DNA of 50,751 bases, taken from an uncultured Pseudomonadota bacterium (GTDB taxonomy: Bacteria; Myxococcota_A; Bradymonadia; Bradymonadales; GCA-2716585). The DNA lies in NCBI GenBank assembly GCA_937123825.1, contig CAKZKQ010000644.1, positions 1 through 50,751 on the forward strand, written 5' to 3'. Both the position numbers and the translations under genes were made by a program. Shown in pieces: positions 37,547 to 44,764 of this stretch (the first letter of the stretch is position 1; every line of letters starts with the position of its first letter). The notes beneath the pieces were generated by a model. The model saw only the letters and a list, made by a program, of their open reading frames with translations. It did no database searches and was not told the DNA's origin.

Positions 37547-37566
37547 TAAATCCCAAAAGAAAGGCA

Positions 37567-37940
37567 TGGTTCATAGCAAGCAATGATGGATGTCAGACGC
37601 CAAAATACTCAGCGTTGAACCACAGGCCATCAAGCCGCCCACGGCCTGACGCAAAAACCAAACACTTCAAAAAGAAAAACTCAAAAGAACGGCGGGTTTG
37701 GGGCGAGCAATGATGGATGGCAGACGCCAAAATACTCGGCGTTGAACCACAGGCCATCAAGCCGCCAAAGGCCTGACGCACAACCCAAACAATTCAAAAG
37801 AAAAACTCAGAGAAAGCCACGGGTTTGGGGCGAGCAATGATGGATGGCAGACGCCTCAGGACGAGCGCAGCCATAGCAGCGCTATTGCAAGCGAGTTCTG
37901 TGGCGTCTGACGCCATCAGGGCCGTCCCAAACCAGGGGCG
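37567..37940. repeat. Three-unit structured repeat array, 127-bp period
   Basis: Three units share GCAAGCAATGATGGATG or GCGAGCAATGATGGATG, with cores starting at 37581, 37708 and 37835, exactly 127 bases apart. Units 1 and 2 (type A) contain CAGGCC..GGCCTG and GTCAG..CTGAC inverted repeats. Unit 3 (type B) has an ATAGCAGCGCTAT hairpin inside a longer GGCAGACGCC..GGCGTCTG stem. Type B recurs at 41774-41909. Read on the minus strand, unit 3 begins just beyond the stop of the Cys-rich protein gene and is followed by T-rich stretches. Confidence 0.85.
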
Positions 37941-37949
37941 GCTGCAAAC

Positions 37950-40856
37950 TTACTCTATCTGGCGACCGCTGACGGTCCAGGTCTGGTTGGCGCAGCCGAG
38001 CGCCGGTGCCACCTGGCAGGGCTGGTTGCCGGTGCCTGGCTCAATGAAGGTCAGCGTGAAGGTCCCCGTCCAACGCAAGGAGTTGGTGAAGTTGCCTTGC
38101 AAGCGGAAGACCTCATCACAGCCAAAGCCCTGGGCAAAGAGCGTCCCCTCCACATCAAATGAGCCGTCGTTGGGCACTGGGCTCTGGGTCATGTTGGCCG
38201 GCGCACCAATGACGCGCAGCGTGTTGCCCAGAATGCCAAAGATGAAACGCTCAATGCTGAAGTTCACCAACCCAAACGCACACGAGTACGCCGGGTCAGG
38301 CTCCACGGCGTAATCGCCCTCGTAGTCGATCCCGCCGTCCTCCAGCAAACACTCGTCCGTGCACCCGGGGGTTGAGTCGCACTGCTCGCCGTTGTCTAGG
38401 TCCACAAACCGGTCTCCGCACTCGCTGACCTCACAGTCGCCTTTGAGACAGATCTGACGCGGCTCGCCGCCGCACTCCAAACCATCCTCGGGCGCCTGGC
38501 CCCCGATGCAGTCAAGCTGCGGATCGCAGACCTCTGCGCCGTTGCACAGCTCACCATCGTCGCAAGCCACGTTCCGAGGCACGTGCACCACCTCGTCCGC
38601 GTCTTCATCGCAACTGTCCTCGGTGCACGGCACCCCGTCGTCCAAGACCGGCGCCGCACCCGCCACACAGTCCTGCTGCGGATCACAGACCTCGGCGCCG
38701 TTGCAGAACGCCCCGTCATCACACGCCCCGTTGTTGGGGACATGCACGATCACGTCATTCTCTTCATCGCACGTATCCGATGTGCACCCCACACCGTCAT
38801 CCAAACTCGGCGCGGCCCCCGCCACACAGTCCTGCTGCGGGTCACAGACCTCAGCCCCGTTGCAAAAGAGCCCGTCGTTGCAGGCCCCATTGTTGGGAAC
38901 GTGCACGATCACGTCGTTCTCTTCGTCGCAACTGTCTGCCGTGCACCCCACGCCGTCGTCCAACACCACGGGCAAACCCGCCACGCAGTCCTGCTGCGGG
39001 TCGCAGACCTCCTGGCCGTTGCAAAATGCCCCATCGCTGCACACCGCGTTGTTGGGGGCGTGGACCACCACGTCGTTGGCCTCATCGCAACTGTCCTGCG
39101 TGCACCCCACGCCGTCGTCCAACACCGGGGCGGCACCCGCCACACAATCAAGCTCGGCGTCACAGACCTCGGCGCCGTTGCAAAAAAGCCCGTCGTTGCA
39201 AGCCTCGTCACTGGGCACATGCACCACGGTGTCGCTCACCTCATCGCAAGTGTCCTGCGTACACCCGATGCCGTCGTTCACCACCGGAGCGACGCCCGCC
39301 ACGCAGTCCTGCTGCGGGTCACAGACCTCGGCGCCGTTGCAAAACGCCCCGTCATCACACACGCCATCGTCGGGAGCGTGCACGATCACGTCGTTCTCTT
39401 CGTCACAACTGTCCGACGTGCACCCCACGCCGTCATCAATCACGCGCGCAGCCCCCGCCACACACCCCTGCTCAACGTCGCAGACCTCATCGCCGTTGCA
39501 AAAGAGCCCGTCGCTGCAGAGCCCGTCGTTGCCCTGCTGGACCACCACGTCGTTTTCTTCGTCACACAGCGCAGTGGTGCACTCGATGCCGTCCTCGGCC
39601 TCCTCCACGGGAGAGGTCCCCGCCACACAATCAAGCTCGGCGTCGCAAACCTCAGCCCCGTTGCAAAAGAGCCCGTCGTCACACACCTGATTTGAAGGTG
39701 TGTGCACCACGGTGTCGTTGACCTCATCGCACGAGTCGGTCGTGCACCCAATCCCATCGTTGATGTTCACCGGTTCGCCCGGCTGGCACCCATCGACCGG
39801 GTGACAGACCTCATCGCCATTGCAAAAGAGCCCATCGCCACACGCCCCGTCGTCCGGAACATGCTCGATAAAGTCCAGGTCCTCATTGCAACGATCGACC
39901 GTACACCCCACCGCGTCGCTCAACACCGGCGGCTCGCCCTCCTGACACCCGTCGACCGGGTGACAGACCTCGGCGCCGTTGCAAAAGAGCCCGTCGCTGC
40001 AACGGGCGGCGCTGGGCGTGTGAAGGACCTGGGCCAACTCCTCGCTGCACACGTCAATCGTGCACTCCACACCGTCGTCCAACACGGGCGGCTCTCCAGG
40101 CACACACTCACCCGTGTCCACATCGCAACTCTCGATGCCGTTGCAGAACGAGGCGTCGTCGCAGTCATCGTCGCGCGTGCAAGGCGGCCTGGGCGTACAA
40201 TCCTCGATCAGGTTGCACAACTCAGTGGGCAAACAAAGCGTGTGCTCAGGCACGCTCTGACAACTGCCAAGCTCCTCCACGCAAGTGTCCAGCGTGCACC
40301 CCACGCCGTCGTTGCAATCGATCGGCGTGCCCGGCTCACACGTCCCCGCCGAACCGCAGGTCTCCTCACCGTTGCAAAAGAGTCCATCGTCGCAGTCGGT
40401 GTCGACGGTGCACTCTCTGGGCGCAAAACACCCCGCCTTCAGGTCGCAGACCTCTCCGGGTGGGCACAGGCTGTCGTCGGCTTCAAAGGTGCAGCGGTCT
40501 TCGTCCTCGTCGCACTCATCCACGGTGCAATCGAGCGTATCCCCACACGGCACGCGCGGCGAATCAAAGCAGGTCCCCTGCACACAACGCTCGGCCCCAT
40601 TGCAAAAGAGCCCGTCGTCGCAGTCCACATCCCTTTCACATTCGCCTTCATCAGGGACATCTTCGGTCGCATCGTCGCCGCCGCCGTCATTGGGGTCGGA
40701 CATGCCATCGAGGCCATCCCCGTCGGCGTCAGAGCCGCCGTCGGCACCGTCGGCCACCAACGCGCCGTTGCCAGTGCCATCATCGTCGCAACCAGCGGTG
40801 CCGAGCACCCACACCGCCAGCAGCGTGCACGCTAAAAAGATCGCGTGGCGCTTCAT
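37950..40856 (-). CDS. Secreted lipoprotein with thirteen Cys-rich repeats
   Basis: The protein has 968 residues. A lipoprotein signal ends VLGTAGCDDD, followed by an Asp/Gly-rich acidic spacer. About 13 copies of a repeat of roughly 38-60 residues follow, with core DDGLFCNGAEVCDPQQDCVAG and linker DDGVGCTxDSCDEENDVVVH. This repeat is common in secreted proteins of myxobacteria-like organisms. Later copies are nearly identical, showing recent duplication. The C-terminal 150 residues (DYAVEPDPAYSCAFGLVNF onward) form a separate beta domain. The start is the ATG at 40856, with GGAG upstream; the 33-residue extension in the longer frame is unlikely. It should be a long, disulfide-stiffened surface rod, perhaps calcium-binding or adhesive. 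Confidence 0.82.
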   Translation of the reverse strand: MKRHAIFLACTLLAVWVLGTAGCDDDGTGNGALVADGADGGSDADGDGLDGMSDPNDGGGDDATEDVPDEGECERDVDCDDGLFCNGAERCVQGTCFDSPRVPCGDTLDCTVDECDEDEDRCTFEADDSLCPPGEVCDLKAGCFAPRECTVDTDCDDGLFCNGEETCGSAGTCEPGTPIDCNDGVGCTLDTCVEELGSCQSVPEHTLCLPTELCNLIEDCTPRPPCTRDDDCDDASFCNGIESCDVDTGECVPGEPPVLDDGVECTIDVCSEELAQVLHTPSAARCSDGLFCNGAEVCHPVDGCQEGEPPVLSDAVGCTVDRCNEDLDFIEHVPDDGACGDGLFCNGDEVCHPVDGCQPGEPVNINDGIGCTTDSCDEVNDTVVHTPSNQVCDDGLFCNGAEVCDAELDCVAGTSPVEEAEDGIECTTALCDEENDVVVQQGNDGLCSDGLFCNGDEVCDVEQGCVAGAARVIDDGVGCTSDSCDEENDVIVHAPDDGVCDDGAFCNGAEVCDPQQDCVAGVAPVVNDGIGCTQDTCDEVSDTVVHVPSDEACNDGLFCNGAEVCDAELDCVAGAAPVLDDGVGCTQDSCDEANDVVVHAPNNAVCSDGAFCNGQEVCDPQQDCVAGLPVVLDDGVGCTADSCDEENDVIVHVPNNGACNDGLFCNGAEVCDPQQDCVAGAAPSLDDGVGCTSDTCDEENDVIVHVPNNGACDDGAFCNGAEVCDPQQDCVAGAAPVLDDGVPCTEDSCDEDADEVVHVPRNVACDDGELCNGAEVCDPQLDCIGGQAPEDGLECGGEPRQICLKGDCEVSECGDRFVDLDNGEQCDSTPGCTDECLLEDGGIDYEGDYAVEPDPAYSCAFGLVNFSIERFIFGILGNTLRVIGAPANMTQSPVPNDGSFDVEGTLFAQGFGCDEVFRLQGNFTNSLRWTGTFTLTFIEPGTGNQPCQVAPALGCANQTWTVSGRQIE

Positions 40857-40982
40857 ATCGCAAAGTCTCCGTTCGGATGTTTGTTTGGCATTTGCCCCAC
40901 AAAGAGCATAGGCCCGCATCTGCCAATTGCCAAACATCCCACACGGAAAGCGCACTCACCCACGGGGGGCTTGCCTTTGACC

Positions 40983-41684
40983 TCACCCCGCCGAGCTGTA
41001 GAACTCCACCCCCGGCGCAGGCTCGCCGTAACCCCGCTTGCTGGCCATCCGACCGGCGGCGATCTTCACATCGTGGGTCGGGTTGGGGCCCAAATCGCCC
41101 AACATCGACTCCAAAGACCGGCGCATGTCCCCAAAATCGCGGAATTGACGCCAGCGAAAGAGGTCGTAGGCCGTCCACATCAAGTCCGCGCAGACTTTGA
41201 CCGGCGTCTGACCCGTGCCCGCCCCCAAACCCGGCATCACCACCGAACGGATCGGCGCCCCCTCCTGGAGCATGTTCTGCATGTGCACCGCCTGGAAGGC
41301 CGCCGCGCACGCCTGCGCCACGTTCATCGTGTGGCTGATGTTCTCCGAGGACTGCACCATCGTCGGCGTTGAGATCAGATAACGCGGCTGCGGACCGCCC
41401 GTCGGCACACAGGTGGCGTAACCCACCGGCATCATCGGACCATACTGACCCCGGATCTTGCCCTTGACGCGCTTCTCAATCCGCGACCCCAGCTTGCCCT
41501 TGATGGCCGCGTCCAACCCCCCGTCCATGCTCCCGCGCGCGTTGGTCGGCGACACCCAGGCGTCGGCCTGCTGCTGCAACACCGACCCATGCACGATCTG
41601 CACCTCAGGGTTGTTCTTGAAGCTCTTGCGCCAGGCGGCCACCATCCGGGGGTTGAGATCGCACAGAATGACCTTGATCCTCAT
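40983..41684 (-). CDS. Macro domain (ADP-ribose-binding) protein
   Basis: The protein has 233 residues. Macro-domain motifs are clear: VSPTNARGSMDGGLDAAI (residues about 44-61), the loop after it, and VVMPGLGAGTGQTP (about 150-163), which together form the ADP-ribose pocket. Macro proteins bind or hydrolyse ADP-ribose, O-acetyl-ADP-ribose or ADP-ribosylated proteins or DNA. The protein starts directly with the fold (MRIKVILCDLNPRMV), with AAGGAG just upstream of the ATG. No ADP-ribosyltransferase partner (DarT-like toxin) lies next to it, so a DarTG antitoxin role is not supported. It is a single gene on the minus strand, with a repeat copy upstream. Confidence 0.88.
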   Translation of the reverse strand: MRIKVILCDLNPRMVAAWRKSFKNNPEVQIVHGSVLQQQADAWVSPTNARGSMDGGLDAAIKGKLGSRIEKRVKGKIRGQYGPMMPVGYATCVPTGGPQPRYLISTPTMVQSSENISHTMNVAQACAAAFQAVHMQNMLQEGAPIRSVVMPGLGAGTGQTPVKVCADLMWTAYDLFRWRQFRDFGDMRRSLESMLGDLGPNPTHDVKIAAGRMASKRGYGEPAPGVEFYSSAG

Positions 41685-41773
41685 TGTTGACTCCTTGGCT
41701 AAGGCCGACGCTCACATCGACCATCCCATCCAGCGGACCCAGCCACCCAGGCCCACCCAAAAGAAAAGAAAGC

Positions 41774-41909
41774 AAAAGAAAAACTCAGCAAAGCCACGGG
41801 TTTGGGGCGAGCAATGATGGATGTCAGACGCCTCGTGGGGAGCGAAGCCATAGCAGCGCTATTGCGAGCGACTCGCGTGGTGTCTGGCGCCATCAGGGCC
41901 GCACCAAAC
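41774..41909. repeat. Dispersed copy of the structured repeat (type B)
   Basis: This copy matches unit 3 of the 37.6-37.9 kb array in the same orientation: the core at 41812-41901 is 90 bases, the same length as 37835-37924, and the AAAAGAAAAACTCAG leader is shared too. It abuts the stop codon of the minus-strand hydrolase gene (41910). Confidence 0.85.
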
Positions 41910-42935
41910 TTAGAGTTGGTTGGCTTTTAGGAAGTCCACCACCGCGGCGTTGTACTCTTTGGAGCAGTCCATTTGGACGGTGTGGCCGCAGCCTTCGAGG
42001 GTGATGAGTTTGGAGCCTTTGATGCCTTCTTTGCCGACCATCATGACGTCTCGGGTGTGTCCGCCGTGCAGAAAGCGGTTGGGGATGAGGCGGTCCCAGT
42101 CGCCGTGGATGATGACGGTGGGGACGGTGACGCGGTCGAGGTTTTTGCGGACAAACTCATTGTTGAGCAGCCCCTGGACCGAGCGCACGTTGGCGTAGGC
42201 ATAGGCGTCAAAGTCGTCGTTGCCGATGAAGCGCATGCGCTCTTCAATGAGCCACTCGTAGTCGTCGTCCCACTGGGCAAAGTTGTTGTAGCGGATGGCG
42301 CCCCAGACGCTGTACTCGGGGGCGCGCTTGACCAGCGGGGTGCCAAAGACCGAGGTGAACCACTGCTTTTCCTTGGCGGTGAAGGTCTCAAAGCCCGCCG
42401 GGGCGGTCAGCACGAGGCCGCTGAGGTCTTCGGGGAACTGGATGGCGTAGGACAGGGCGGTCTGGCCGCCCATGGAATGACCCACCAGGACGGGTTTGTC
42501 GATCTCCAGCGCCAAACCCAGCTCATGGACCACGTCGGCCATGGCCTCCATGGTGTAGGGGAAGGAGGCGGGCTTGTCGCTCTTGCCGTAGCCGACCATG
42601 TCGAGCGCGATGACGCGCCAGCCCATCTGAGCAAAGTCATCCAGTTGGTAGCGCCAGAACTTCAGGTAGGAGCCCAGGCCGTGGATGAAGATGAGGGTCT
42701 TGGGACCCTCGGGGTTGAGCTCCACAAAGTGGATCTTGTTCTGCTCGGGCAACTCGTAGCGGTCGTTGATGGCGGGCAGGACGATGGTTTTTTCAACCCA
42801 GGGCTGATCCTTGACCGAGGTGTAGGGGATCTGGGCGAACTGGAGTGTCTTGGCGTCTTTGTAGGACGTTGCGCACCCGGCGAAGGCGATCGCCATTGCA
42901 GCCAGGGCGGCAAAGAGTGTGATCGTGCTTTTCAT
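41910..42935 (-). CDS. Alpha/beta-hydrolase lipoprotein
   Basis: The protein has 341 residues. A lipoprotein signal (AAMAIAFAGC, lipidated Cys21) precedes a canonical alpha/beta-hydrolase: oxyanion-hole HGLGSY (near 85), nucleophile GHSMGG with Ser154, likely acid Asp279 or Asp281 in IIHGDWDRLIP, and His318 in GCGHTVQMD. The fold resembles hydroxymuconic-semialdehyde hydrolase and haloperoxidase-like esterases. Its start lies 3 bases after the stop of the barrel gene, so it is a co-transcribed partner, and the two probably handle one substrate: import through the barrel and hydrolysis in the periplasm. The substrate is not predictable. Confidence 0.88.
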   Translation of the reverse strand: MKSTITLFAALAAMAIAFAGCATSYKDAKTLQFAQIPYTSVKDQPWVEKTIVLPAINDRYELPEQNKIHFVELNPEGPKTLIFIHGLGSYLKFWRYQLDDFAQMGWRVIALDMVGYGKSDKPASFPYTMEAMADVVHELGLALEIDKPVLVGHSMGGQTALSYAIQFPEDLSGLVLTAPAGFETFTAKEKQWFTSVFGTPLVKRAPEYSVWGAIRYNNFAQWDDDYEWLIEERMRFIGNDDFDAYAYANVRSVQGLLNNEFVRKNLDRVTVPTVIIHGDWDRLIPNRFLHGGHTRDVMMVGKEGIKGSKLITLEGCGHTVQMDCSKEYNAAVVDFLKANQL

Positions 42936-42938
42936 GGT

Positions 42939-44594
42939 TCAGAACCCATACCAGGTGAAGGTGGAGAAGACCGCCCAGGGGTTGGTGGTGACCTGGGGGT
43001 TGGCGTCGTAGAAGTCGCCCACTTTAAGGATGCCGCCGTGCAGACCCACGGTCATCAGGTAACGGATGTGGTAGCGCAGCTCGGCGTTGACTTCCACGCC
43101 GATGGTGCGGCCGCGGGCGATGAGAACCCCTTCGGTGTCGACCGGGGGCGGGTCGGCGGCGCTCTGCGCGAAGGCCGCCCCGAGCTTGAGGTTGAGCTTG
43201 TCGGGGATGAGGTCCTTGGAACCGGTCAGGATGGCGCTCTGGAGCCCGAAGCCCCGGTTGGAGATGTCGGTCACGGCGCCGGTGTAGTTGCTGACGGTGC
43301 TGGTGAAGGGGAAGAGGATGAGGGTCTTGTGGTTGAACCAGACCGCCCCGGGCAGGCCGTAGTTGTTGAGCGTGAAGGCCCCGGTGTACTTGTCGTCGCT
43401 GACGTCGTCGTCCCCTGAGGTGATCATGGTCTCAAAGGTCAGCATGTCGCCCTGGGTCTTGCCGTGGTTGTACATCAACTCAAAGTTGGCCGAGTAGCCG
43501 CTGATGTCGAGCTTGTCGTTGAGCCCGGAGTTCTCCTTGTTGTTCTTGTAGCTGCCGCTGTTGAACATGAAGAAGCCGCTGGCGGCCCAGGGCCCGGTGT
43601 TGAAGTGGATGTTGTGGTTGAAGTTCACGCCCGCCCAGGTCACCGAGCCGCTGGCCTCCTCGATCTGGAAGTTGGGCGTGCCGGTGTAGGGGAAGAGCCC
43701 CGTGGAGCCAGGGCCGCTCTTGACCAAGCCCTCAAACGCAAAGGCGGTGCCCTCGGTGTCGTCGCGCAGGTGCCACAGCGACGCCCCGATGTGCGTGCCG
43801 GGGGCCAACTCATAGTCGTAGTCGCCGGTGAGCATGTAGACGTAGGCCGGGCTGGGGTCGCCCTTTTCGGCCTTGTCGGGCTGACCGGTGCCGATCGGGA
43901 TGAACGAGGCCTTCCAGTTGCCGCCCATGCGGCTGAAGACGCTCAGGCCCGTGGCGTCCGAGCCGATGAACGCCAACTTATAACCCGTTTTGACGATGTC
44001 GAAGAGCGAGGTCGTGTTGGGATCATAGACGTTGTCGTAGATGGGCTGGGTGCCGATGACCAGAGTCAGCTTGGCCGGGTCGCGCAGCGGGTGCAACGAG
44101 ACGTGCACGGCCTTGGTCTGGATGTTGACCTGGTCGGCGTTGAGGCCGCCGCCCTGGTTGTTCTGAATCTGGTTGGCGGCCTGACCCCACTGGTAGTCGA
44201 TCTCAAACTGGGCCCGGAAGGTCGCCATGCCGTCGGCAAACCAGGGGCTGTAGGAGAGCACCGGGATCCAGCGCTGCTCGATGTAGGCCGTCGTCGTGTC
44301 TCCGCCCACGGACGTCGAGCTGCCGGCGTTTTCACCAATCCCGATCGGACCCAGCGACACACCGCGCAGCCCCGACGGGTCGGCCAACTGGTTGGTGACC
44401 GACACGCGGGTGAAGAAGTAGTTGATGAGCTTGAACTCCTGGGCGTCGGGCTCAGCGTCGCGGCTGGCTTCCGCTCGCCAGTCTCGCTCGGTCAAGCCCG
44501 CTCCCAGCGGAACGGGCGGGTCTGCCAGCGCGGCGGGGGTCCCTGTCAACGCGGCGCACACAAACGCCAGCGCGAACACCATTGGGGTACGCAT
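42939..44594 (-). CDS. Outer-membrane beta-barrel protein, first gene of the barrel-hydrolase operon
   Basis: The protein has 551 residues. A Sec signal peptide (MRTPMVFALAFVCAALTG..) is cleaved near ALADPP (about residue 25). The mature protein alternates hydrophobic and polar residues with many aromatics and Asn/Gly turns, and it ends STFTWYGF, the C-terminal Phe expected of an outer-membrane barrel. It has no obvious plug domain and resembles large porins such as alginate-export-type channels, but the family cannot be fixed by eye. It is followed 3 bases later by a lipoprotein hydrolase, which suggests substrate uptake and cleavage. Its own promoter should lie in 44595-44720. Confidence 0.72.
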   Translation of the reverse strand: MRTPMVFALAFVCAALTGTPAALADPPVPLGAGLTERDWRAEASRDAEPDAQEFKLINYFFTRVSVTNQLADPSGLRGVSLGPIGIGENAGSSTSVGGDTTTAYIEQRWIPVLSYSPWFADGMATFRAQFEIDYQWGQAANQIQNNQGGGLNADQVNIQTKAVHVSLHPLRDPAKLTLVIGTQPIYDNVYDPNTTSLFDIVKTGYKLAFIGSDATGLSVFSRMGGNWKASFIPIGTGQPDKAEKGDPSPAYVYMLTGDYDYELAPGTHIGASLWHLRDDTEGTAFAFEGLVKSGPGSTGLFPYTGTPNFQIEEASGSVTWAGVNFNHNIHFNTGPWAASGFFMFNSGSYKNNKENSGLNDKLDISGYSANFELMYNHGKTQGDMLTFETMITSGDDDVSDDKYTGAFTLNNYGLPGAVWFNHKTLILFPFTSTVSNYTGAVTDISNRGFGLQSAILTGSKDLIPDKLNLKLGAAFAQSAADPPPVDTEGVLIARGRTIGVEVNAELRYHIRYLMTVGLHGGILKVGDFYDANPQVTTNPWAVFSTFTWYGF

Positions 44595-44722
44595 GGTGTG
44601 CCTCTCTGGTCACGGATGATGGATGCTGGGCCATCCGACAGGTCGCACCGGGTGCAGGGCACCTCGGTTTGGGAGCCTGTCAAAGGGGCCAGAATGGTAA
44701 AAAGTCTGGCTCAGACACCAAA

Positions 44723-44753
44723 CGCCGACTTCCTTTTTGAAGGAAAGCCGGCG
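44723..44753 (-). terminator. Imperfect hairpin after the PHB-depolymerase-like gene
   Basis: On the minus strand CGCCGGCTTTCCTT folds back on AAGGAAGTCGGCG with one mismatch and one bulge, then GTTTGG. It starts 12 bases after the stop of the depolymerase gene. The U-run is short, so efficiency is uncertain. Confidence 0.5.
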
Positions 44754-44764
44754 CTGCGTCAGGG

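Noticed and set aside
37567..37940. CRISPR-like array
   Set aside because: The period is 127 bases with long homologous units and no short repeat-spacer alternation.
38506..40911. Several plus-strand His/Pro/Ser-rich frames opposite the thirteen-repeat Cys-rich gene
   Set aside because: They mirror the repeats of the minus-strand gene and have no independent start signals.
40983..41684. DarTG-type toxin-antitoxin
   Set aside because: Only the macro domain is present; no DarT-like transferase is adjacent.
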